Of a stretch of 64,000 nt of DNA, positions 44,173-52,050 are shown piece by piece. Numbering within the stretch: the first letter of the stretch is position 1; each line of letters begins with the position of its first letter. The notes under the pieces are model-generated. The model did no database searches, was not told the origin of the DNA, and saw only the letters and a program-made list of their open reading frames with translations. The translations under genes and the position numbers were made by a program. Where the stretch lies: the NCBI GenBank assembly GCA_963806685.1, contig CAWDZB010000004.1:1-64000 (forward strand). Direction: 5' to 3'. The stretch comes from DDH964 sp963806685. Lineage in GTDB: Bacteria > Desulfobacterota > Desulfuromonadia > Desulfuromonadales > DDH964.

Positions 44173-46731
44173 ATGCGCAAGATCTCGATCATATTCTGTC
44201 TCCTCTTGCTGGCCGGTCTGTTCGGCTGTTCGGATCGCAACGGTAGTGCCCCCCTGACGGACCAGGCGCACCCCGCGGGGTGGGTCCTGGGCCATGGTTC
44301 CGAGGCCCTCGTCGACCTGCAGGGGTGCCAGTCCTGCCACGGCAACGACTTCACCGGCAGCGGCAGGGCGGTCAGCTGCTTCTCCTGCCACCTCGCCGGG
44401 CCACCCTTCGCCATCCATCCGGCCTCCTGGCAGAACGTCGTCCAGGATCACCAGACCTTCGCCGATACCTACAGCTGGACCGGCTGCGCCAACGCCGCCT
44501 GCCACGGTGCCGATCTGCACGGCGGACAGACGAGCGGGGCGAACGGCGCGGCGCAAACGACCGGACCGAGCTGCTTCACCGCCGCCTGTCATGCCGGCGG
44601 GCCGCCGGCCCCCCATGCCACGGGATTCCAGGATCCGGCCCTGCACGGTCCCCAGGCGAAACCGAACCAGTTCTTCTGCCGCAACTGCCACGGCCGCCCG
44701 CAAAATACCTTCGACGGGGGCATGGTCGCCGACCCGGCGATCCTGAACGTGCCACTCGGCAACTGCTCCGCCTGCCACCCGGCTGCCAAGGCCCACCCCA
44801 CGGGCTGGCAGGGGACGGACAACAGCAACCCGAGCTACACCGCCTCGCACCAGGGGGTGAACGACGCAACCATCCAGACCAGCTGCGCCCTCTGCCACAA
44901 GACCGACGCCGCCGGTGCCGGGCCCATGCCCGGGGCACCGAGCTGTTTCAGCGCCTCCTTCGTCAATGCCGACGGCAGCACCACCTCCTGCCATCCGGGG
45001 GGACCGGGAGAAGGGGCGCCCCACGCCATCCCCTTTACCGATCCCAACCTGCACGGTCCCGATGCCAAGCAGGACCTCTCCTACTGCCAAACCTGCCATG
45101 GCACGCCGGGAACCATCGCTTTCGATGGCGGCAGCGTCGGCGTCGCCTGCTCCTCCTGCCATACGGCCGCCGGGGCCCATCCGACCAACTGGCAGGGGAC
45201 GGACGACACCACGGCCACCAACAACTACCTCTCCAGCCACCGCACCGCGGGCAGCCTCAGCGCCGCCTGCGCCATCTGCCATGACGTGACCCAGGGACGC
45301 ACCGCGCCCAACGCCAATGCGCCGAGCTGTTTCTCCAGCACCTTCACCAACGCCGACGGCAACAACAGCGCCTGTCACCCCGGTGGCCCGGGAGCGGCGC
45401 CGCATGTCCTCCCCTTCGCCGATCCGGCGCTCCATGGACCGGCGGCCAAACAGGACCTTTCCTACTGCCAGACCTGCCACGGCACCCCCGGTTCGCCCCA
45501 GTTCAACGGTGGCAGCGTCGCCGTCGCCTGCTCTGCCTGCCACCCCGCCGCCGGCGCCCACCCGACCAACTGGCAGGGCACCGACGATTCCACGGCGACC
45601 AACAACTATTTCTCGACGCATCGCACCGCCGGCAACCTCAACACGGCCTGCAGCATCTGCCACGACTTCACCCAGGGCCGCACCGCACCCGATTCCGCGG
45701 CTCCGAGCTGCTTCTCGGCCAGCTTCACCAATGCTGACGGGACGACGACAAGCTGCCATGCAAGTGGCCCGGGGGCACCGCACGCCCTGGGAACTGCCTG
45801 GCTTGATCCCTCCGGTCACGGTACCGAAGCGAAAAAGGATCTGACCTACTGTCAAGGGTGCCATGCCCAGCCGCCGACCGGCGGCGCAGGCAGCAACCCC
45901 CGCTTCAACGTGCCCATCGGCAGCCTGACCAACGGCTGCGAAGGCTGCCACAACGACGGCACCGCCCATCCCTCGGTGGGGAGCCGCGACCAGCGCCACT
46001 GGTACGGCACCTACACCCACTCTACGGCACAGAAACTGGACACGGCCTGTGCCCTCTGCCACGGCGCTGACCTGACCGGCGGGGCCGGTCCGGCCTGCAG
46101 CAGCTGCCATACGGCGGGTTCGCCGCTGACCCAGGCGAACTGCACCTCTTGCCACAACACCCCGCCGGATGACTCGCAGTCCGCTGCTTCCGCGCGACCC
46201 AACCGGGACGGCACCCACATCGAGCACAACCAGCTGCAGAACGTCACCAGCGTCTGCAGCACCTGCCACAGCGGCGCCGGCGCCGGGACCGACAACCATT
46301 ACGATACGACCCCGCCGGCCGATGTGGCCGTCTCCGCCACCTACCAGGCCCAGACAGGCACCTTCGCCTACGATGCCACTGCGCACAGCTGCTCCGGTGT
46401 CAGCTGCCACGGCGGGCAGGCCACCCCCGACTGGTACGGCGGAACGATCGACGTCGGCTCGCAGTGCAAGTCCTGCCATGCCCTGGGCACCACCCAGTAC
46501 AACAGCTACAACTCGGGGCAGCACTCCCGGCACGTCAACCTGTTCGGGGATGTCAATTCCACCTGCGTTCTCTGCCACGACACCACCAGACTGGCCCCGG
46601 TTCATTTCAGCAACCTGAATACGCCGCAGATGACCGATGCCGGACAGACGATCAAGACCTCCATCAGCTACGACCCGGGGAGCCATTACTGCAACACACC
46701 GGGATGTCATGGACCGAAAGCCTGGCAATAG
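44173..46731 (+). CDS. multihaem c-type cytochrome lipoprotein with CX14CH motifs
   Basis: An 852-aa lipoprotein (signal MRKISIIFCLLLLAGLFGC, Cys19 lipidated), so likely on the outer membrane, where such proteins pass electrons to extracellular acceptors. I count 19 CxxCH, four CxxxxCH and three CX14CH motifs, up to 26 haems. The CX14CH motifs begin at residues 258, 386 and 513, one per ~127-residue tandem module that also holds CQTCH, CSxCH and CAICH motifs. The matching place in an earlier module is a plain CxxxxCH (SCFTAACH), so the long motif looks like a 10-residue insertion inside a haem site. The C-terminus has the Geobacter-type CxxxxCH/CxxCH domain. GGAGG precedes the ATG. Confidence 0.93.
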   Translation: MRKISIIFCLLLLAGLFGCSDRNGSAPLTDQAHPAGWVLGHGSEALVDLQGCQSCHGNDFTGSGRAVSCFSCHLAGPPFAIHPASWQNVVQDHQTFADTYSWTGCANAACHGADLHGGQTSGANGAAQTTGPSCFTAACHAGGPPAPHATGFQDPALHGPQAKPNQFFCRNCHGRPQNTFDGGMVADPAILNVPLGNCSACHPAAKAHPTGWQGTDNSNPSYTASHQGVNDATIQTSCALCHKTDAAGAGPMPGAPSCFSASFVNADGSTTSCHPGGPGEGAPHAIPFTDPNLHGPDAKQDLSYCQTCHGTPGTIAFDGGSVGVACSSCHTAAGAHPTNWQGTDDTTATNNYLSSHRTAGSLSAACAICHDVTQGRTAPNANAPSCFSSTFTNADGNNSACHPGGPGAAPHVLPFADPALHGPAAKQDLSYCQTCHGTPGSPQFNGGSVAVACSACHPAAGAHPTNWQGTDDSTATNNYFSTHRTAGNLNTACSICHDFTQGRTAPDSAAPSCFSASFTNADGTTTSCHASGPGAPHALGTAWLDPSGHGTEAKKDLTYCQGCHAQPPTGGAGSNPRFNVPIGSLTNGCEGCHNDGTAHPSVGSRDQRHWYGTYTHSTAQKLDTACALCHGADLTGGAGPACSSCHTAGSPLTQANCTSCHNTPPDDSQSAASARPNRDGTHIEHNQLQNVTSVCSTCHSGAGAGTDNHYDTTPPADVAVSATYQAQTGTFAYDATAHSCSGVSCHGGQATPDWYGGTIDVGSQCKSCHALGTTQYNSYNSGQHSRHVNLFGDVNSTCVLCHDTTRLAPVHFSNLNTPQMTDAGQTIKTSISYDPGSHYCNTPGCHGPKAWQ

Positions 46732-46754
46732 CCAGGACCAATAAGACCGATACC

Positions 46755-46797
46755 GGGGCCTGCCAGCAGCGAAATCCGCTGGCAGGCCCCATTTTTG
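46755..46797 (+). terminator. strong rho-independent terminator after the cytochrome gene
   Basis: A perfect 13-bp stem (GGGGCCTGCCAGC/GCTGGCAGGCCCC) with a 10-base loop, then ATTTTTG. It starts 24 bases after the cytochrome stop, so the gene is monocistronic at its 3' end. Confidence 0.9.
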
Positions 46798-46871
46798 TTC
46801 ACCGGTTCCGCGTTTTCCGGACAGGGAAAGGCCGCTGCATCACAACCCGCGGTCAGCGGTTCCAAAACCCC

Positions 46872-48047
46872 TCAGACCAAGGATTTTCCGGGCTTTTTGG
46901 CGGTGGAGAGGTGCGGAGCGAGGAGCCGGAACAGGCTGGGATAGACGACGCTTGCGAAAAGGGCGGTGAGGACCAGTGCGGCACTCAGGGGCTCGGAGAT
47001 CAGTCCCATGCGCTTGCCGAGGGTGCCGGCGACGACGATCATCGACAGCGGCGCGGAAAGCAGCACTGCCATGCCCGCGGCTTCGCGCAGGCTCAGGCGC
47101 AGCGGACGCACCAGCAGCAGCGGCCAGAGGTTGCTGACCAGGACCATGGCGGTCAGGGCCAGGGCGGTGAGGACGATGCCGGGGGAGGTGACGGTCTGCA
47201 GGTCGAGCTGGGAGCCGACGCCGATGAAAAAAAACGGGATGAGAAATCCGAAGCCGAGGGCGTTGAGCTTCTCCTCGAAGCGTCCCATGCTGCGGAAGAC
47301 CTGGCTGAAGACCATCCCGGCCAGGAACGAGCCGAGGATCGGCTCGGCGCCGGCCGCGGCGGCGAGAATGCCGCCGCCGAAGGCGACCACCACCACCACC
47401 CGCACCCCCTCCTCGACCGGGTCCTGGCTCTCCATCACCCGCTCCACCCGGTCGGGGTGCCACCAGGCGAGCAGGTAGAGCAGCTGCAGCACCAAGAGCG
47501 CCAGACCGAAGAGGAGCGCCAGCTTGCCGAGCTCGAGGGCTGCGCCGAGGGTGAGGCCGTGGCGCTGGTAGGCGTCGATCAGGGTCAGCACCAGGATCGA
47601 CAACAGCTCGCCGGTCAGGGCGACGCCGATGATGTCTCGCCCCAGCGGGGACCGGGAAAGCTCCAGCTCCTTGAGAACCGGAATGGCGATTCCGGCGGAG
47701 ATCATCGCCACCGCCACGCCGACGAAGTATGACTGGCCGACGGCGACGAAGAGCAGCGGGGTGACGGAAAAGGAGAGCAGCGAGATCAGCACGTACCAGG
47801 GGGTCTTGCCGCTCTTGCGGACACTGCGCAGGTCGAGCTCCATGCCGGCGATGAACATCAGGTAAATGAAGCCGAGTTCCCGCAGCAGCTGGAACCAGTC
47901 GGGGCGGCCATCGATCAGGGTATTGAAGAGCAGCGCCCCGTAGACGATCTCCAGGGCCGCAGAGGGGAGGCGGAAGCGCCGGGCGAGGAAGGGAATGACC
48001 GCCACGCCGAGGACCACCAGAAAGATTGAGAGCTGCTCGTGTCCCAT
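46872..48047 (-). CDS. Kef-type monovalent cation:proton antiporter (CPA2)
   Basis: A 391-aa membrane protein of the CPA2 exchanger family with about 12 hydrophobic segments. Recognisable stretches are GFIYLMFIAGMELDL, AMISAGIAIPVLKELEL, AGAEPILGSFLAGMVFS and FFFIGVGSQLDL. It has no C-terminal RCK domain; the TrkA-like gene only 9 bases upstream on the same strand supplies the regulatory nucleotide-binding partner. Ion (K+ or Na+) cannot be read from the sequence. It is the second gene of that operon and ends opposite the cytochrome terminator. Confidence 0.9.
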   Translation of the reverse strand: MGHEQLSIFLVVLGVAVIPFLARRFRLPSAALEIVYGALLFNTLIDGRPDWFQLLRELGFIYLMFIAGMELDLRSVRKSGKTPWYVLISLLSFSVTPLLFVAVGQSYFVGVAVAMISAGIAIPVLKELELSRSPLGRDIIGVALTGELLSILVLTLIDAYQRHGLTLGAALELGKLALLFGLALLVLQLLYLLAWWHPDRVERVMESQDPVEEGVRVVVVVAFGGGILAAAAGAEPILGSFLAGMVFSQVFRSMGRFEEKLNALGFGFLIPFFFIGVGSQLDLQTVTSPGIVLTALALTAMVLVSNLWPLLLVRPLRLSLREAAGMAVLLSAPLSMIVVAGTLGKRMGLISEPLSAALVLTALFASVVYPSLFRLLAPHLSTAKKPGKSLV

Positions 48048-48056
48048 GGCCGATCC

Positions 48057-49540
48057 TCAGGCGATCTTTTCGGTGGGGGGCATGAGCAGCGTGGAGATGC
48101 CCGCCCGGCGCACCAGCCCCCAGGCCACGTCGAGGCGCAGCAGGGGGAAAAGGCGTCCCGCCGGCCGCCAGCTGCCGACATCGCTCACCATCAGGTTATA
48201 ACCGGCCAGCGCCGCGCCGATGACCCGCACCGGGTTCCCCTCAAGGTCGACCTGGCGAATCGCCGACCGGTAGACCAGGGAGAGTTCGGAGGCGGCCTTG
48301 CGCATGCCGTCGTCGACCTCCTTTTCCTCTTCGGAGGCGATGTATTCCGAGGGGGTAACGAAGAGGGCGTCGATCCGGTAGCGGATCGACGCGGACATCT
48401 CCAGGGTGGTTTCCAGGGCGTGGCGGAACCCGGCCCCATCGACCGCCGGCACCGCGACCTTGGCATAGGGGAAGCTGCCGGCCGCGAGCAGCACCGGGCA
48501 GCCGACGCTGGCCGAGAGCTGGTGCAGGCAGCGCTTGCTGGCCGGGGCGCCGAAAAACCGGGGGCCGCGTCCGAGCGCCGCGCCCGCCGGCAGCACCACC
48601 ATGCTCGCATCGCGGCCGAGCCCGTGCACCGCTTCACCTAAGGCATGGCACGGGTCCTCCCCCCCGCCGGCTCGAAGTGCAGCTCCCCGACGTGCTGTTT
48701 TTCCGCCACTTGCCGCAGGCCGGTCTCCAGGTCCGCATCCGGGCGACCACAGACGAAGAGCGCCTTCTCCAGTGGAAAGACCTCGAGCAGGTAGGCGAGT
48801 TCCTCCAGGTAGGCCGGCTCCGGCCGGTCCGGCAGGTAGGCGACCAGGGTGTCGCCGAATTCGAGGGGAAAGTGCTTGAAGCGGAAGGTCAACAGGTCGG
48901 TGACGGTCTTCAGGACCCGGGGATCGCCGAGCAGCACTACCTTGTCCTTGGCACGCAGCACCGTGTCGCCGCCGGGGATGACGATGTTGCCGTCGCGGTA
49001 GACGATGCCGACCCGCCAGCTGCGGGCGTTGAGGGAGGCCAGCGTCCTGCCCGCCAGGCGCGAATGGCCGTGGACCTCGACCTCGAGAATTTCGTTCTTG
49101 CCGAGGCCGATCCCCTGCACCGTCTTGCTCTTGAACTCGACCCGGTTGCGCAGGAAGGTGGCGCTGGCGGTGAAGATCCCCTCGACCTCGACCTCGTATT
49201 TCTCGAGGGTCTTGATTCCCCCGCGGGTGATCCCCAGGGCCACCACCCGGGGGACGCTGAAATGCTCGCGCAGCACCCGGGCGACCTCGATGTTGACATC
49301 CTCGGAGGTGGTGGTGATGAGGATCGTGTCGACCTCGCGGGCCCCGGCCTTCTCCAAGGCCAGCCGGCTGGTGGCGTCCCCCTGGAAGGTGACCAGCCCC
49401 TCGCTGCGCAGCTGGCGGGCCACCTCCAGCAGTTCCGGGCTGGTGTCGACGCAGATCAGGCTGATGTTGCGGGAGAGGATGCGCACCAGCTGCAGCCCGA
49501 TATCCCCCAGCCCGACGATCATGCACTTTCCGGATGCCAT
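48057..49540 (-). CDS. TrkA-N/TrkA-C regulatory protein with USP-like domain, frameshifted
   Basis: A 494-aa protein when one base is restored in a G7 run (minus strand; C7 at 48659-48665). The first frame (49540 to 48638, 300 aa as read) has a Rossmann RCK-N domain (CMIVGLGDIGLQLVRILSRN, Asp in LICVDTSPE for NAD) and a TrkA-C domain (IVIPGGDTVLRAKDKVVLLG). It then begins a USP-like region that continues in the second frame (MVVLPAGAALGRGP, CLHQLSASVGCPVLLAAG) to 48057. The antiporter gene follows after 9 bases, so this is probably its gate regulator. Mutation, slippage-type phase variation or sequencing error in the G run are all possible. Confidence 0.8.
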
Positions 49541-49582
49541 GCCGTCACCTCTCCCTTGCCGCGGGCGGTCGCCGTCCGCACC

Positions 49583-51895
49583 TCATGGCCGTTCCAAGCG
49601 CAGGCCCTCGCGCACCACGGCAGCAAACTCGCCGGCCGGCAGCGGCCGGCAGAAGAGGTAGCCCTGCAGAAGGTCACAGTTGCAGCCGACCAGGAACTCC
49701 AGCTGCTCCCGGGTCTCCACCCCCTCGGCGACGGCTTCGATGCCGAGGCTGTGGGCGATGGCGACGACGCTGGTGGCCACCGCGGCGGCGCTGGCGTCGG
49801 ACGCCACGTCGATGATGAAGGCGCGGTCGATCTTCAGGGTGTCGACCGGGAAGCGCCGCAGGTAGTTGAGACTCGAGTAGCCGGTTCCGAAATCGTCCAG
49901 GCACAGGCCGATGCCGAGCGCCCTGAGTCGCTGCATGGTGTCGGCGGCCCCGGCCGGATCGTGCATGATCATGCTCTCGGTCAGCTCCAGTTCCAGCCAG
50001 CGGGCCTCGAGACCGGTTGCCTCCAGAATCTCTTCGATCCGCTCGCAAAGGTCGGGCTCGCGGAACTGCCGGGCCGAGAGGTTGACTGCCACCTTGAACG
50101 GCGCCAGCCCCTCCTGCTGCCAGGCCTTCGCCCGGGCACAGGCCTGGCGCAGCACCCAGGTTCCCAACGGAACGATCAGGCCGGTCTCCTCCGCCAGGGG
50201 GATGAAGACCCCGGGCGATACCAGGCCGCGCCGCGGATGCTGCCAGCGGACCAGGGCCTCGCAGCCGGCGAACCGGCCGTCGGCCAGGGATACCTTGGGC
50301 TGGTAGTGGAGCAGGAACTCTTCACGCTCCAGGGCCTGGCGCAGGTCGGCCTCCAGCTCCAGGGTCTCCTGGGCGCGCAGGTTCATTTCGGCGGCGAAGA
50401 AGCAGAAGCGGTCGCCGCCCTCCTCCTTGGCCCGGTACATGGCGATGTCGGCATGGCGCAGCAAGGTATCGGCATCATCGCCGTCCTTCGGATAGAGACT
50501 GATACCGATACTGACCGTCACCCGCAGCTCCCTGCCGGCCACCTCAAATGGCCGGCCGAACAGCTCGCGGAGCTTGTTCGCCACCAGGCCGACGTCGTCG
50601 ACCGTCGCCACCTCGGCCAGGGTCACGAGGAATTCGTCCCCTCCGGGATGCGCCACGGTGTCACCGGCCCGCAGATTTTTCGCCAGCCGGCCGGCGACCT
50701 CTTTGAGCAGTTCGTCCCCCTGGCGATGCCCGAGGCTCTCGTTGACGACCTTGAAGCGGTCGAGGTCGAGCATCAGCACCGCCACGATGCGCCCGGAGCG
50801 GTCGGCGTAGATCAGGCTCTGGCGGAGGCGATCGACGAACAGGCTGCGATTGGCCAGGCCGGTCAGCAGATCAAAGTTGGCCTGGTGTTCGAGCTGCCGT
50901 TCGTAGGCCTTGCGCTGGGAGATATCGAGGCTGATGCCGCCGAGGAGCGGGTCGGCGCCGGCCTGGGGGATCGGAAACTTGATCGACAGGTAGGTGCATG
51001 CCTCGCCGCCACAGTCCAGGGTCTCTTCAAAGGTGTCCGGCGCACCACTGCTCAGCACCTGCTCGTCGTGGAGCCGGACCAGTTCCGCCGGTTCGCCGGG
51101 CAGCAACGCATCGAAGGTGCGCCCCCGCCAGGAGCCGTCGTCAGCGCCGAGGAAAGCGGCCAGCTGCGGATTGGCCAGCAGGTGGCGGCACTGGCGGTCC
51201 TTGATGTAGGTAAACCCGGGGAAGAACTCCATGAAGGCGGCGAACTTCTGCTCGCTCTGCTGCAGTGCCGCCTCGGCAGCCTTGCGTTCGCTGATGTCCT
51301 GGATTACCACCAGGCCGCCGATTCGCCGGCCATCCGTCCCCTCCAGAGGTACCGCCGAGTGGAGGAGGAACTTGTGGCTGCCGTCGAAGCACTCGATCTC
51401 GATCTCCTCGTTGAGGGCAGTCTCCCCGTTGCGGATGGCCCGAGCCATCCCCCACTCCCCGGTGGCAATCGGCCGGCCACTGTCGGCCCACCAGCCGCGG
51501 TACTCCCCGTAGCCCTCGATGCCGACATAGCGGAAGCCGGCCCAGATCGCCTGCCCGACCCGGTTGCCCAGCACCACCCTGCCATCGGCGTCGGCCAGCC
51601 AGACCCCCACCGGCATGGTCTCGATGACCTTGCGCAGCAGCTCCGCGTCCTCCTGCTGCCGAACCAGAGCCCGGCGCACCAGCAGGTAAAGGAGCAGCGC
51701 CGTGACCAGCACGAACAGGCTCCCCTTCCAGCTCTGGAGCTCCGCCAGCGTTTCCGGCTCCATGCTCAAAAGCAGCAGCAGCCGGTCGGAGGTGAAGATC
51801 CAGAGCAGCGCGACCACCGCGTAGATCAGCGCGATGCGCCAGGCGGTGCGGCGGGCCGGCGCCGGCTGCAGGCGAAGCGGGGACGGACCGGGCAT
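49583..51895 (-). CDS. membrane PAS-PAS-GGDEF-EAL c-di-GMP signalling protein
   Basis: A 770-aa inner-membrane protein. Two N-terminal helices (IALIYAVVALLWIFTSDRLL and SLFVLVTALLLYLLVRRAL) precede two PAS domains (about 85-215 and 215-345). The GGDEF domain retains HPGGDEFLV and the EAL domain retains CEALVRWQHP, LTESMIMHD and DDFGTGYSSLNYL, so both synthesis and breakdown of c-di-GMP look possible. ATG at 51895 has AGGGAGAG upstream; a longer frame to 52006 lacks a ribosome site. It is divergent from the sigma-54 regulator, with 155 bases between the starts. Confidence 0.93.
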   Translation of the reverse strand: MPGPSPLRLQPAPARRTAWRIALIYAVVALLWIFTSDRLLLLLSMEPETLAELQSWKGSLFVLVTALLLYLLVRRALVRQQEDAELLRKVIETMPVGVWLADADGRVVLGNRVGQAIWAGFRYVGIEGYGEYRGWWADSGRPIATGEWGMARAIRNGETALNEEIEIECFDGSHKFLLHSAVPLEGTDGRRIGGLVVIQDISERKAAEAALQQSEQKFAAFMEFFPGFTYIKDRQCRHLLANPQLAAFLGADDGSWRGRTFDALLPGEPAELVRLHDEQVLSSGAPDTFEETLDCGGEACTYLSIKFPIPQAGADPLLGGISLDISQRKAYERQLEHQANFDLLTGLANRSLFVDRLRQSLIYADRSGRIVAVLMLDLDRFKVVNESLGHRQGDELLKEVAGRLAKNLRAGDTVAHPGGDEFLVTLAEVATVDDVGLVANKLRELFGRPFEVAGRELRVTVSIGISLYPKDGDDADTLLRHADIAMYRAKEEGGDRFCFFAAEMNLRAQETLELEADLRQALEREEFLLHYQPKVSLADGRFAGCEALVRWQHPRRGLVSPGVFIPLAEETGLIVPLGTWVLRQACARAKAWQQEGLAPFKVAVNLSARQFREPDLCERIEEILEATGLEARWLELELTESMIMHDPAGAADTMQRLRALGIGLCLDDFGTGYSSLNYLRRFPVDTLKIDRAFIIDVASDASAAAVATSVVAIAHSLGIEAVAEGVETREQLEFLVGCNCDLLQGYLFCRPLPAGEFAAVVREGLRLERP

Positions 51896-52050
51896 GACTC
51901 TCCCTGAGGTGAAGCAAAAATGGCGGCAAGCTGCCAAAAAGCTTAGCAGCTTCACCGCCGGGCGCCACTCGAATCGCCAGGACTTTGACAAGGAGTCGGT
52001 AGCCACCCTATACTTCCTGAGTCGTTCATCTACACAGTCAGGGAGTCGCC

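Noticed and set aside
44041..46728. Very long minus-strand frame opposite the cytochrome gene
   Set aside because: It is an antisense shadow: low-complexity Gly/Ala/Arg/Val-rich product without motifs, lying over a gene with clear signal peptide and haem motifs.
48677..51907. 1,076-codon plus-strand frame
   Set aside because: It runs antisense through both the TrkA-like and PAS-GGDEF-EAL genes, has a low-complexity composition and no ribosome site or domain.
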